From an uncultured Alphaproteobacteria bacterium (GTDB taxonomy: Bacteria; Pseudomonadota; Alphaproteobacteria; RF32; CAG-239): 21,603 nt of DNA. Under the pieces are notes generated by a model, which was given only the letters and a program-made list of their open reading frames with translations, was not told where the DNA came from and ran no database searches. The DNA is taken from contig CAKQRB010000059.1 in NCBI GenBank assembly GCA_934271195.1, positions 1 through 21,603 on the forward strand, in the 5' to 3' direction. Shown here piece after piece: positions 1 through 8,524 of the stretch (positions within the stretch are counted from its first letter, which is position 1; each line of letters opens with the position of its first letter). A program made the translations under genes and the position numbers.

Positions 1-2096
1 TTTTTCGTCAATCCCAAAAATGAAAAATCCAATTTTGCGTTTGTCAGTTCGGCATTGAGGCTGACTTTCATTTTATCCTGCGGATAGGAGGTGATTTCGG
101 CCAGAACTTCAGCCTTGCCGTCAATATAAGGCGGGTTCAGAATCTCATAATCAAGCCCCCATTTCTTTTTGAAAGCATTGTCATACAAAAATGACAACTG
201 GTAACGGCTGTTATATTTTTTTTCTTTGGTAAAGTTCTCGCTCCAAACCAGTTTAAACGGCGATCCGTCAAGCGTAACGTTCCCCTCGATCAACATACCG
301 GCATTAGTCACGTCCATTTTAAGTTTCTGAGCCTTAACGTTTTTTTCGCCAACGATCTTGGGAATAGTCACATCTTTCAGCTCCGACCTGACCTTGACCT
401 GAACATCGTCTGTTCCGAGGTCATTGCGCAGCTCAAACTTCAAACCCAAATCGGTAACGGCCGTTCCTTCAATGCTGTCGGGCTTCAATCCCATTTCTGA
501 TGCAAAACCCAACGGCTGATTGTCAATCAGCCTCAGGGCATCGGTAATAGAGCTCTCGGCAATAATATTAATGTCGGCAAAACTGTCCTCTTTATCAAGA
601 TCATACAGCAAGACCGAACCTCCTGTCATGATAACGCCGTTTGAAACGCCTTTGTCAATAGCGACTTTCAATTCTTTGGAATCAATGCCGAACGTTCCGT
701 ATATATTTTGAATGTCCGGCATTCCGCGCAGGTAATTCAGATTGACGCCATCAATATCCGCCCTGCCTTTAAAATCTTTAAACACCACGGACTTTTGTTT
801 TTTATCATAAGCAAAGTCCACATTAAAGCGGGCATTTTTAGCCTTGCCTCCGTACAAGCTGTCTTCGCACCAAACCCAGGCATCTTCGGCCAGAGCCCGC
901 GGCCAGAGCCGATACAGGTCATCAAAATTCAGTTCAGCAATATCTGCCTGAAAAGAAACCTTCATTTCCTCAGCCGACTGCTCAAGAAAATATTTTTTCA
1001 GTCCGGTCAGCTCCAGATTCAGTTTGGTTTTCTGGTTATCCAAATCAAAAGAGGCATCTTTGATACTGACCTTGTCTAAACCGGCAGAGATATTTCCGTC
1101 CAACACCAGAGAGGCAATATTATATTTATAATCCGCTCCTTCTGAAAACTGGATGCTGCCGTTGCCGCCTTCCAGAGAAAAACTCATTTTCTCCAGAGCA
1201 TCGTCAAGGCTCTTGGCCACATCATCTTTGTTTTTCAGCACACTGCGAAAATCTATCAAAGCGTCCAGCTTGCCGCTCAATGGCAAATTGACTTTGGAAA
1301 GCTCGTCGGCAAAACTGCCGGCCGGCAGGGAAGCCGCTATTTGTGACGGAACGACGTCAGAAAAATAAAATTCCATCGCCAGTTTTTCGCCCAACATTTT
1401 ATATTCCAGCTTCAAACCGACCGAGGCAAGTTGGTCTTCAAATTTCAGCAAAGCGCTGATCTCTGATTCTATAGAGGTAAAATTCCGGTCAAAACGATAG
1501 TTCAAATCAGAAAAGACCCATTTGCGTCCCAAATCAACTTCGTGCAATTCAACTTCGGCATTATTAATTTCTATTCCGTTGATATAACTCTCGGAATAAG
1601 TGTGGTCTTCAGAATTGAAGCGTTCCAAAAAATCCTCAAAATAATCAAAGTAAAAAGCAAGTTTTTTCTGGTTGGCAATATTTTCTTGTTCTTTTTGAAC
1701 CCCGTAATCGGTAAAAATATAAATCCGCGGACTACTGACCTCTATATTGCTCGGAGCCACAACACCGTGCAAAAGCGCGCGAATACTGAATGAAACAGAA
1801 GTTTTGGGTGCGCTGACCACAAAACTGCCGTCCGTCTTGCGATAAGACACGTTATTGGCAGTAATTTTAACCGGTTTGATTGATCTGACCAGCTCCAGAT
1901 TGACGGAATCCAACGACACCTGATATTCGGCATCATCATGGTTCAACGCTTTTATAATATAAGGCTTTAAGAAAGGAATGGCTATCGGGCCGCTGTATAG
2001 CTGCCACAAAAACAACAAAATCAGCCCGAGGACAGCAACCCCGAGATAATCCATTGTTTTATGAAAAACATATGCCCGATTGCTTATTATTTTCAT
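1..2096 (-). CDS. YhdP/DUF3971 AsmA-like envelope protein (3' end cut by window)
   Basis: An open frame of 698 codons runs from ATG at 2096 to the left edge without a stop, so the C terminus is missing. An N-terminal membrane anchor (about residues 18-35, VAVLGLILLFLWQLY) follows a short basic cytoplasmic stretch. The rest is beta-rich, repetitive and hydrophilic, with few cysteines, as in the AsmA/TamB/YhdP superfamily. Around residue 398 it carries LWPRALAEDAWVW followed by a G-G, which fits the DUF3971 signature (WP..LA...W....L.GG). Family knowledge: these are inner-membrane-anchored periplasmic bridge proteins thought to carry phospholipid to the outer membrane. The start lies 3 bases after the stop of the hydrolase gene, so translational coupling is likely. 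It is the last visible gene of the amiC-mrcA-prfB-hydrolase series. Assignment to DUF3971 rather than plain AsmA is probable, not certain. Confidence 0.8.
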   Translation of the reverse strand, partial: MKIISNRAYVFHKTMDYLGVAVLGLILLFLWQLYSGPIAIPFLKPYIIKALNHDDAEYQVSLDSVNLELVRSIKPVKITANNVSYRKTDGSFVVSAPKTSVSFSIRALLHGVVAPSNIEVSSPRIYIFTDYGVQKEQENIANQKKLAFYFDYFEDFLERFNSEDHTYSESYINGIEINNAEVELHEVDLGRKWVFSDLNYRFDRNFTSIESEISALLKFEDQLASVGLKLEYKMLGEKLAMEFYFSDVVPSQIAASLPAGSFADELSKVNLPLSGKLDALIDFRSVLKNKDDVAKSLDDALEKMSFSLEGGNGSIQFSEGADYKYNIASLVLDGNISAGLDKVSIKDASFDLDNQKTKLNLELTGLKKYFLEQSAEEMKVSFQADIAELNFDDLYRLWPRALAEDAWVWCEDSLYGGKAKNARFNVDFAYDKKQKSVVFKDFKGRADIDGVNLNYLRGMPDIQNIYGTFGIDSKELKVAIDKGVSNGVIMTGGSVLLYDLDKEDSFADINIIAESSITDALRLIDNQPLGFASEMGLKPDSIEGTAVTDLGLKFELRNDLGTDDVQVKVRSELKDVTIPKIVGEKNVKAQKLKMDVTNAGMLIEGNVTLDGSPFKLVWSENFTKEKKYNSRYQLSFLYDNAFKKKWGLDYEILNPPYIDGKAEVLAEITSYPQDKMKVSLNAELTNAKLDFSFLGLTK

Positions 2097-2099
2097 TTT

Positions 2100-2945
2100 T
2101 TACTTTCTTGTTAAGGTTCCGAGCCATGAAAGAACATCATTATAATTCTGCAGATCATACAAGCCGCTGTGTGTTCCTCCCTGATATATAATCATATTTT
2201 TCGGTTCTTTAGCAAATGTATATAATTTTTTTGCCAATTCAACAGGAACAGTATGGTCATGCGTGCCACCCATCAGCAAAAGCGGCGCGTTTACACCGGA
2301 AAGCATTTCTTCATTGTGGTATTTGTCACGGACAATATATTGCAGCGGCAGCGGAACTGGCACAACCAGACGGACAACGTTTTCAATATTATCAAATGGC
2401 ACTTCCAAAATCAATCCGGCAAAATTTCCGTCTTTCTGCAGCTTGTAAACACTGTTGGTTGCCATATGGGAGCCCAAAGACATGCCATAGATCACCATAT
2501 GGGAATTGTCATATCCCATTTGCCGCAGTTTTTTGACGGCAGCAATGGCATCAGCCTCCAGATTATCTTGCGTAATTTTGCCATCTATACCGCCAAAGCC
2601 TCTGTATTCCGGCATAAAGACACCATATCCGGCCTCTGCCAGCGGCTGCATTTTATTATAAAATGTTTCAACATTATAAGAATTGCCATGCATAAAGACA
2701 ACCAGCGGCAAATCGTTCCGGCGAGGCGGAATATACCAGCCGAACAGCGGCGTGCCGTCTTCGGAAACATAATCAACACGCTCGGCCATAAAACCTTTGG
2801 CTCGGACATTGTCCAAATTTGAAGGCGCGCTTGTCGGATTGTAAAAAAAGTATTGCGGACAAAAATACACGGCCGCACAAAATAAAGCGTAAATAACAAT
2901 ACCGGCCGCGATACCTCTTTTTAACCATTTTCCAAATTTTTTCAT
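2100..2945 (-). CDS. Membrane-anchored alpha/beta hydrolase
   Basis: 281 residues. A single N-terminal hydrophobic segment (about 10-28) precedes an alpha/beta-hydrolase core. The oxyanion region is FMHGN (84-88). The nucleophile elbow is GMSLG with Ser156. The acid is Asp230 in GGTHDHTVP, and the base is His259 in GGTHSG, so the catalytic triad is complete. Overall it resembles the BEM46/ABHD13-like serine hydrolases, whose substrates are usually unknown and may be acyl esters or peptides. The anchor suggests a periplasm-facing enzyme held at the inner membrane. It starts 11 bases after the prfB stop and ends 3 bases before the DUF3971 gene, so it very likely shares their transcript. Pairing with a lipid-bridge protein hints at a lipid or envelope substrate, which is inference only. 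Confidence 0.85.
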   Translation of the reverse strand: MKKFGKWLKRGIAAGIVIYALFCAAVYFCPQYFFYNPTSAPSNLDNVRAKGFMAERVDYVSEDGTPLFGWYIPPRRNDLPLVVFMHGNSYNVETFYNKMQPLAEAGYGVFMPEYRGFGGIDGKITQDNLEADAIAAVKKLRQMGYDNSHMVIYGMSLGSHMATNSVYKLQKDGNFAGLILEVPFDNIENVVRLVVPVPLPLQYIVRDKYHNEEMLSGVNAPLLLMGGTHDHTVPVELAKKLYTFAKEPKNMIIYQGGTHSGLYDLQNYNDVLSWLGTLTRK

Positions 2946-2956
2946 TTTTGCCTCTT

Positions 2957-4052
2957 CTATAATTTATGGGCAAGAGCCGCGCTCAAAAACATATCAATAT
3001 TGCCGTCCAATACGGCTTTAGTATCAGAAATTTCCGCTCCCGTCCGTAAATCTTTGACCATTTTATAAGGTTGCAAAACGTAAGAGCGAATCTGATGCCC
3101 CCAGCCGATGTCACTTTGATTGTCACGCATCGTCTGCTCGGCTTCCTCGCGTTTTTTGAGTTCAAGTTCATACAGGCGGGCTTTAAGCATTTTCCATGCC
3201 GCATCACGATTTTGAAACTGGGAACGCTGGTTTTGGCATTGCACGACTATTCCGGTCGGAATATGCGTTATTCGGACTGCAGAATCGGTTTTGTTAATAT
3301 GCTGACCGCCGGCACCGCTGGCGCGATAGGTATCAACCCGGCAGTCGGCTTCATTAACCTCAATCTCAATGTCATCATTCAGCACCGGATAGACACCGAC
3401 AGAAGCAAAGCTGGTATGGCGGCGCGCCGCACTGTCAAAAGGCGAAATCCGCACCAAACGGTGTACGCCGGTTTCGGACTTCAGCCAGCCATAGGCATTA
3501 TGTCCGGAAATTTTCAGAGTAACGGATTTGATACCGGCCACATCGCCTTCGGTTTCTTCAATATATTCTGTTTTGAACTTGCGGCTTTCCGCCCAGCGGC
3601 TGTACATACGCACCAGCATTTCCGCCCAGTCCTGCGCCTCGGTGCCTCCGCTGCCGGCATGGACTTCCAGAAAGGCGTCATTAGCATCGACTTCTCCGGA
3701 AAGCAAGGCCTCCAATTCACCGCGTTTGGCTTCATCTTTTAATGTCAGAAGTTCCTGATACCCATCGGCAATAATGGTTTCATCATCTTCTGTTTCTGCC
3801 ATTTCCACAAGTTCAACCGTATCATTCAGAGTCTTGAGCATTGTATCATAATGCCCCAGATTATCTTCCAGACGCGTTTTCTCGCTCATCAGCTTTTTGG
3901 CTTTTTCGGCATCATTCCAAAGATTGGCATCTTCACTCAGCGCATTGAGTTCGCTCAGTCGCAATACGGCGTTATCATAGTCAAAGGGACCTCCTCAGCA
4001 GTTCTAACGACTGCCTGATTTCTTCAACGACTTCTGCAATTTCGGCTCGCAT
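2957..4052 (-). CDS. prfB: Peptide chain release factor 2, expressed by programmed +1 frameshift
   Basis: RF2 terminates translation at UGA and UAA. The gene is in two frames. ATG at 4052 opens 23 codons ending at an in-frame TGA (3983-3981). Reading then continues in the +1 frame from GAC (first base 3982) to the stop at 2957, giving 364 residues, close to the E. coli length. The slip site is CTT TGA C, preceded at the standard distance by a perfect internal Shine-Dalgarno AGGAGG (3995-3990). The SPF codon-recognition tripeptide is at about residues 203-205, and the catalytic GGQ (in GAGGQ) at about 248-250. A TTG at 3964 could be mistaken for a start, but it would remove a conserved N-terminal helix. 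The gene lies 14 bases after mrcA and 11 before the hydrolase. Confidence 0.97.
3980..3995 (-). promoter_or_regulatory. prfB: prfB +1 frameshift cassette (internal SD, CTT-TGA-C)
   Basis: On the minus strand the order is AGGAGG, three bases, CTT, TGA, C. This is the autoregulatory arrangement known from E. coli prfB. Scarce RF2 leaves the ribosome paused at UGA, and the internal Shine-Dalgarno promotes a +1 slip on CUU into the RF2 frame. All elements and their spacing are intact, so the stop is functional recoding and not a sequencing error. Confidence 0.95.
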
Positions 4053-4066
4053 CTCTTTTATACTCC

Positions 4067-6529
4067 TTAATATTGTCCGCCCAGTTGAAAATCTCCGCCT
4101 TCTTCGGCAGAATAACCGGAAGACGGTGTTTCTTTGCCGTCCACAACCTGTGTTTCTCCGCCGATTACCCTTTGCGCCTGTTTGTCAAAGTCAAAATCTG
4201 GTTTTAAGGCCTCGACAATCACGGCTTTATCCATCGGCGTCGCCGGTTTGCCGGTCGTATGATTAATCCGTACAAGCTTGATGCCGTTCGGGATACGGAA
4301 AGGAATATCCGGCTGATTTTTCAAAGCCTCTCGCATAAAATCATAGAAAATAGGAAGCGCCGCCGTTGCGCCGGTTTCACGTTTTCCCAAAGTTCTCGGT
4401 TCGTCAAAACCGAGATAAACGCCCACAACCAGATCAGGAGAGAAGCCGATAAACCAAGAATCTTTATTGTCGTTAGTGGTTCCGGTTTTTCCTGCCAGAT
4501 GCTTGTTTAATGTCCTCAGGCGCGAGGCTGTTCCGCGAATTGCCACGCCTTCAAGAATGCTGGTCATCTGATAAGCGCTGAGCGGATCAACAATCTGTTC
4601 CCGATTATCAGCCAGTTTCGGCGTTTCCTGACTTTCATAAAAATCCGCATTGCAGCCGACGCATTCGCGTTTGTCATGCTTCAAAATAGTTTTGCCATTG
4701 CGATCCTGCACCTGCTCAATAAAATATGGCTCAATTTTTTTACCGCCGTTTACAATCATGGCATAGCCCGCCGCCATATTAATCAGGCTGGTATCGGAAG
4801 CGCCCAAAGACATGGAAAGCAGTTTGGGAAGATTGTCATTAATCCCGAATCGGCGAACATATTCCGAAACTTTGTCCATGCCCAAGTCCTGTGCCAAACG
4901 AACGGTCATCAGGTTGCGCGATTTTTCAATTCCCTGACGTAATGTTGTCGGCCCATAGAAATTGACAGAATAGTTTTTGGGCTTCCATTTCGGCAGTCCC
5001 TCACCCTGATCCAGCACAAAAGGCGCATCCAGAATCAAATCCGTCGGCGAATAGCCGTTATCCAATGCCGTAATATAAACAAAAGGTTTGAAAGAAGAAC
5101 CGGTTTGGCGTTTGGCCTGCGTTGCGCGGTTAAACTGCGACTGAGAAAAATCATATCCGCCAACAGCAGCCAGAACCCTGCCGGTATGCGGATCAAGCGC
5201 AATCAAAGCTCCCTGAACATCAGGCACCTGACGCAAATGATAACTGTCCACCGGCAATTTTTTGGCGGCAATTTCCTTTTCCCCCGCTTTTTCCACATAT
5301 ATCACGTCGCCTTTTTCCAAATACTTGGCAACGCTACCCAACGAACCTGAAATTCCCTGATTTTTCAGTGTCTTTCCGGCAGACGGCATAAAAATCTGAG
5401 GAATTGAGCCGCGTTCTCCGGCACTTGTTTCAATAACGGCTTTGTCTTTTGATGTTTCGAGTACGACGGCTTTCTGCCAGCTTTTGTCCGCGCCCTTGGG
5501 CATTTCAATTTTGGCAAGAGCTTCTTTATAACCGTCATTCAGACTGATATTGGCAACGGCTCCGCGCCAGCCGTGGCGATTGTCGTAATCCAGCACGCCT
5601 TTTCTGAATACGTTTGTAGCAATTTCCTGCAGTTTAGGATCAACAGTCGTGCGGACAAGCAATCCGCCTTCATACAAGGCATCATCTCCGAATTTATCGG
5701 TTATACGGCGGCGGACTTCTTCGCTAAAATACAGCGAATCTTTTACAAATTCATTATTCCGCTGTATGGTAACCAACGGTTTTTCCTTGGCTGCAAGCGC
5801 TTCTTCCTCACCGACATAGCCGTCTTCGACCATGCGATCAATTACCCAGTTGCGGCGGGCGACGGCGGCAGCATTTTTGGTTTTGGGGTTATAATTGTTC
5901 GGCCCTTTAGGCAAAGCGGCCAAATAAGCGGCTTCTTCCAAAGTCAGCTCATCCAGCGATTTGCCAAAATAGTTCAGCGCGGCGGCACCGACACCATACG
6001 AGCGGTTGCCGAGATAAATTTCATTCAGATAAAGTTCCAGAATATGATCTTTGGAAAAAGCCTGTTCAATTCTTGTTGCCAAAATAGCTTCTTTGATTTT
6101 GCGACTGTAAGACAATTCAGACGACAGCAAAAAGTTTTTGGCCACCTGCTGGGTGATTGTCGAAGCGCCGCCCGGACGGGCGCCGGTACCGATTTTTTTG
6201 ATATTGCTCAAAACCGCGCGAATTATTCCGACATAGTCAATACCGGAATGGGAATAAAACTTTTTGTCTTCCGCCGCGATAAATGCGTTTTTTATCCTTT
6301 CAGGGATTTTATCTACCGGAACAAAAAAGCGCTTTTCCGTTGCATATTCCATTAACAAACGGCCATCACCGGCATAAAGACGGGTCGTAACGGCCGGTTC
6401 GTATTTTGCCAGCTGGCGGTAATCAGGAAGCTTTTCCGCATAATCCCAGATTGTGCTGATTAAAACAACAAACACAATAACAGCAAAAAAGAAAAAGGTG
6501 CTTAATAAAGAAGACAGCGTTTTTAACAT
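4067..6529 (-). CDS. mrcA: Penicillin-binding protein 1A (bifunctional transglycosylase/transpeptidase)
   Basis: 820 residues, a class A PBP that polymerises and cross-links peptidoglycan. It has an N-terminal membrane anchor (about 10-27). The GT51 glycosyltransferase domain carries AAEDKKFYSHSG with catalytic Glu87, GGASTITQQVAKN (120-132), and ELYLNEIYLG (165-174). A linker/OB-like region covers about 320-430. The transpeptidase domain carries SSFK (Ser478 nucleophile, Lys481), SRN (537-539) and KTGTT (681-685). The segment between SxN and KTG contains the paired CVGC (623-626), an unusual local cysteine pair. Length and domain order match alphaproteobacterial PBP1A. It follows amiC after 214 bases and precedes prfB by 14, in the usual alphaproteobacterial order. 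The start has only a weak ribosome site (GGA at about -10). Confidence 0.96.
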   Translation of the reverse strand: MLKTLSSLLSTFFFFAVIVFVVLISTIWDYAEKLPDYRQLAKYEPAVTTRLYAGDGRLLMEYATEKRFFVPVDKIPERIKNAFIAAEDKKFYSHSGIDYVGIIRAVLSNIKKIGTGARPGGASTITQQVAKNFLLSSELSYSRKIKEAILATRIEQAFSKDHILELYLNEIYLGNRSYGVGAAALNYFGKSLDELTLEEAAYLAALPKGPNNYNPKTKNAAAVARRNWVIDRMVEDGYVGEEEALAAKEKPLVTIQRNNEFVKDSLYFSEEVRRRITDKFGDDALYEGGLLVRTTVDPKLQEIATNVFRKGVLDYDNRHGWRGAVANISLNDGYKEALAKIEMPKGADKSWQKAVVLETSKDKAVIETSAGERGSIPQIFMPSAGKTLKNQGISGSLGSVAKYLEKGDVIYVEKAGEKEIAAKKLPVDSYHLRQVPDVQGALIALDPHTGRVLAAVGGYDFSQSQFNRATQAKRQTGSSFKPFVYITALDNGYSPTDLILDAPFVLDQGEGLPKWKPKNYSVNFYGPTTLRQGIEKSRNLMTVRLAQDLGMDKVSEYVRRFGINDNLPKLLSMSLGASDTSLINMAAGYAMIVNGGKKIEPYFIEQVQDRNGKTILKHDKRECVGCNADFYESQETPKLADNREQIVDPLSAYQMTSILEGVAIRGTASRLRTLNKHLAGKTGTTNDNKDSWFIGFSPDLVVGVYLGFDEPRTLGKRETGATAALPIFYDFMREALKNQPDIPFRIPNGIKLVRINHTTGKPATPMDKAVIVEALKPDFDFDKQAQRVIGGETQVVDGKETPSSGYSAEEGGDFQLGGQY

Positions 6530-6582
6530 TTCAAATCCGTGGTTTTAGGCTTTTTAATCTTATTGTTCAGAATCTGGTGCTT

Positions 6583-6610
6583 AATCTATTACAATTTAAG
6601 AAAATTGCAA
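6583..6610 (-). promoter_or_regulatory. Possible promoter for mrcA-prfB operon
   Basis: In the amiC-mrcA spacer, minus strand, TTGCAA (6610-6605) and TAGATT (6588-6583) are separated by 16 bases. Each matches the sigma-70 consensus at four of six positions. Position, about 55 bases before the mrcA ATG, is plausible, but the match is weak in AT-rich sequence. Confidence 0.25.
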
Positions 6611-6694
6611 AGATATTTTTTATTTTTTCCCGTTGTTCCGATAAATCTGCACTGATAAAAATTCTTCTGCCAACCGCTCTGTTCGCACTTTCTC

Positions 6695-6720
6695 AAAGAA
6701 TACGCCACGCCCTATTCTTT
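6695..6720 (-). repeat. 8-bp inverted repeat downstream of amiC
   Basis: AAAGAATA and TATTCTTT flank a ten-base GC-rich loop, starting 24 bases after the amiC stop. There is no proper T-run after the stem on the minus strand (CTTTGAGAAAG follows), so it is not a convincing terminator. It could be a 3'-end stabilising or processing hairpin, or a partial attenuator before mrcA. Confidence 0.45.
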
Positions 6721-6743
6721 AGCAGGAATGCTTCTGTTCTTAA

Positions 6744-8009
6744 TCAAAACAATGAGGCACGGTGCATATTGTCAAAATATTTATCAATTGCGGCAGCGGC
6801 GGATTTGGCCAGTTTCTGGCGATAAGACAACTGGCGAAGAAGTTTTTCTTCCGAGCGGTTAGAAAGGTATCCCATTTCCAGCAGGACGGAAGGAATATCC
6901 GGCGCTTTCAGAACGGCAAATCCGGCAAAGCGGTGCGTATTATCCAAAAGTTTGCAACTTTTGCGCATTTCCGAAACCATAAAGGTTGCAAATTCCGACG
7001 AACGATTTAAGGTTTCACGCTGAGCAAGGTTAATCAGGATATCCGACACCTCTTTGGAATGTTCGGCAAAGTTCAGACCGGCAATCACATCGGCTTTATT
7101 TTCACGTTCCGCCAATGCAGCGGCCTCCTTGTCGGAGGCTTTTTCGGACAAAGTATAAACAGACAGTCCTTTGGCATTGCGGTTTAATGCACTGTCGGCA
7201 TGAATGGACAAGAACAAATCAGCCTTGTATCTGCGGGCAATTCTAACCCTTTCGCGCAGAGGAATAAAGACGTCGCGGTTGCGGGTCATATAAACCGTAT
7301 ACTCGCCTTTGGCATCAAGGATTTTTTTCAGTTCGCGGGCGGCCGACAACGTGATATTTTTCTCATAGACGCCGGAAACGCCGATTGCTCCGGGATCTTG
7401 TCCGCCGTGTCCGGGATCCAGCACAATGATTTTTTTGGTTTTGCTTCTTTTTTCCGTTGTTGCAGACGGCTTGGCACTTTTGGCATTTTTAACGCTCTGC
7501 GAAGAAGAACCGCCGTCATCCGACACGGCGTAGGCTGCGCCGACGTGTTTGGAAAAGTCGCTTTCGGTCGTAATTTCCAAATCGACCACAAAACGCCAGC
7601 CAAAGTTAATTTGCGGCGGAAGCATAAAGGCTTTTTTGATAACGGCAGGCTGCTTGAGATCAAAAGCCAGACGGGCGGCACCGGTATCAACATTACGGCC
7701 GATGCGGGGATTTTCCAGCACGTTATTGCTTGTCAGACTGTTTTCAACGCTGGCGTTGAGCGTGACGTTTTCAAAATCAATTACCAGCCGGCGCGGACTA
7801 CTGAGCAAAAAGGCTTTGTAACCGATTTTGGCATTGGTATCAAAAACAATGCGGATACCACCGGCATTCTGCCCGATACGCAAAGACCGGATTGTTGCCG
7901 CAGCTGCACTGCCGCTACTGAAAAAAGGCAGACAAAACAAAGCAAAAGCCGCCGATACAGCGAACTTTTTGAAAAAAATGACAATATTTTTTTTCAGTTT
8001 TGACAACAT
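6744..8009 (-). CDS. amiC: N-acetylmuramoyl-L-alanine amidase with AMIN domain
   Basis: 421 residues. A signal peptide (cleavage probably in the SAAAA stretch, residues 34-38) is followed by a peptidoglycan-binding AMIN domain (about 39-148). A low-complexity Ser/Lys linker (165-192) leads to an Amidase_3 catalytic domain (about 193-412). Zinc ligands are His201 in LDPGHGG, Glu216 in YEKN, and His270 in SIHAD. The catalytic Glu378 is in LLEMGYLSN. The enzyme removes stem peptides from glycan strands and typically acts at septation after activation by an EnvC/LytM-type factor. The M23 protein at 19562 is a possible but unproven partner class. It is the first gene of the leftward cluster and diverges from rne. 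The AAAGGA element lies about 17 bases before the ATG, farther than usual, so translation initiation may be weak. Confidence 0.95.
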   Translation of the reverse strand: MLSKLKKNIVIFFKKFAVSAAFALFCLPFFSSGSAAAATIRSLRIGQNAGGIRIVFDTNAKIGYKAFLLSSPRRLVIDFENVTLNASVENSLTSNNVLENPRIGRNVDTGAARLAFDLKQPAVIKKAFMLPPQINFGWRFVVDLEITTESDFSKHVGAAYAVSDDGGSSSQSVKNAKSAKPSATTEKRSKTKKIIVLDPGHGGQDPGAIGVSGVYEKNITLSAARELKKILDAKGEYTVYMTRNRDVFIPLRERVRIARRYKADLFLSIHADSALNRNAKGLSVYTLSEKASDKEAAALAERENKADVIAGLNFAEHSKEVSDILINLAQRETLNRSSEFATFMVSEMRKSCKLLDNTHRFAGFAVLKAPDIPSVLLEMGYLSNRSEEKLLRQLSYRQKLAKSAAAAIDKYFDNMHRASLF

Positions 8010-8038
8010 TATGTACTATTCAAAAATCCTTTTATTTT

Positions 8039-8065
8039 TTTATAATACAAAACATTCATTACCAA
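8039..8065 (-). promoter_or_regulatory. Possible amiC promoter
   Basis: On the minus strand a good -10-like TATAAA (8044-8039) lies 30 bases before the amiC ATG. The best -35 candidate, TTGGTA (8065-8060), is only 15 bases away, shorter than ideal. Support is moderate for the -10 and weak for the -35. Confidence 0.3.
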
Positions 8066-8337
8066 GTCGTTAAACTCCGCGGCAAAAAATTTGTGCCTGA
8101 GATGATTTTGTTGTTGTGTTTTAAAACAATTCGTATATCTTATTGTTGGGTTAAATGAATTTTTTTGTATCAGGGTTTGGTTTTAACATTTACACTTAAA
8201 GAAAACTGATTTTGCAAGACCAAATTTTGATGCCGCCGTTTTATCATTGATATTTTCGGCCTCATCTGACTCGGGAGAAAAAGTTTTTGCCGGACGATGT
8301 CTGTGTATTTACAACAAGTTGAGAGCATTTGGATAAG

Positions 8338-8398
8338 ACTTCAGACTTGAGGTGAATATAAAAAAGTTTTTATATAAAAACAAGCTGTTGATACAGCT
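8338..8398 (+). ncRNA. Three tandem tetraloop hairpins in the presumed rne leader
   Basis: Three adjacent hairpins each have a 6-bp stem and a 4-base loop. ACTTCA-GACT-TGAGGT is at 8338-8353 (one G-U pair). GTTTTT-ATAT-AAAAAC is at 8366-8381. AGCTGT-TGAT-ACAGCT is at 8383-8398. Stems and loops are read directly from the sequence. Three equal-sized hairpins within 61 bases upstream of rne suggest a structured mRNA leader. By analogy with E. coli, where RNase E binds its own 5' leader, it may be autoregulatory, which is inference. No known Rfam family was recognised. Confidence 0.45.
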
Positions 8399-8422
8399 CG
8401 GGAATATAGATATTTTAAGATT

Positions 8423-8451
8423 AACGGACTTACAGATAAAAAGAATCCGTT
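8423..8451 (+). repeat. Hairpin in rne leader (AACGGA/TCCGTT)
   Basis: A perfect 6-bp inverted repeat with a 17-base AT-rich loop. It can compete with an alternative pairing of GACTT (8427-8431) with AAGTC (8454-8458), so this part of the leader could switch between two folds. Confidence 0.35.
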
Positions 8452-8483
8452 TAAAGTCAACAAACTCCGGCATATCAGAATCA

Positions 8484-8504
8484 GGCCGTTTTATATATAC
8501 GGCC
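8484..8504 (+). promoter_or_regulatory. GC-stem hairpin immediately before the rne ribosome-binding site
   Basis: GGCCGT (8484-8489) and ACGGCC (8499-8504) form a perfect 6-bp GC-rich stem with a 9-base U/A loop. The stem ends 7 bases before the GGAG ribosome-binding site (8512-8515) of rne. Its position suits translational control of rne or RNase E binding, which is inference. Confidence 0.45.
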
Positions 8505-8524
8505 AAGCAATGGAGTTATTATTT

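Larger units (their letters stand above)
8010..8524. other. 515-bp divergent spacer between amiC and rne
   Basis: No credible coding frame was found. The left part is AT-rich and carries the probable amiC promoter and a perfect palindrome GTTTTAAAAC (8118-8127). A weak plus-strand promoter-like pair, TTGATG (8227-8232) and TATTTT (8251-8256) 18 bases apart, could serve rne. The right part (8338-8504) is a dense set of hairpins listed separately. RNase E genes studied in enterobacteria have long autoregulatory leaders, and the length here is compatible with that. Confidence 0.6.

Noticed and set aside
3071..3742. 223-codon plus-strand frame antisense to prfB
   Set aside because: Shadow of the RF2 gene, with no ribosome site and no known motif.
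3957..3990. prfB as a frameshifted pseudogene
   Set aside because: The stop lies exactly at the canonical recoding site with the internal Shine-Dalgarno at the correct spacing.
5573..6355. 260-codon plus-strand frame antisense to mrcA
   Set aside because: mrcA is a complete, motif-rich class A PBP on the other strand. The antisense translation shows no recognisable domain.
7200..8003. 267-codon plus-strand frame antisense to amiC
   Set aside because: amiC has intact signal peptide, AMIN and Amidase_3 motifs. The opposite frame is a shadow.
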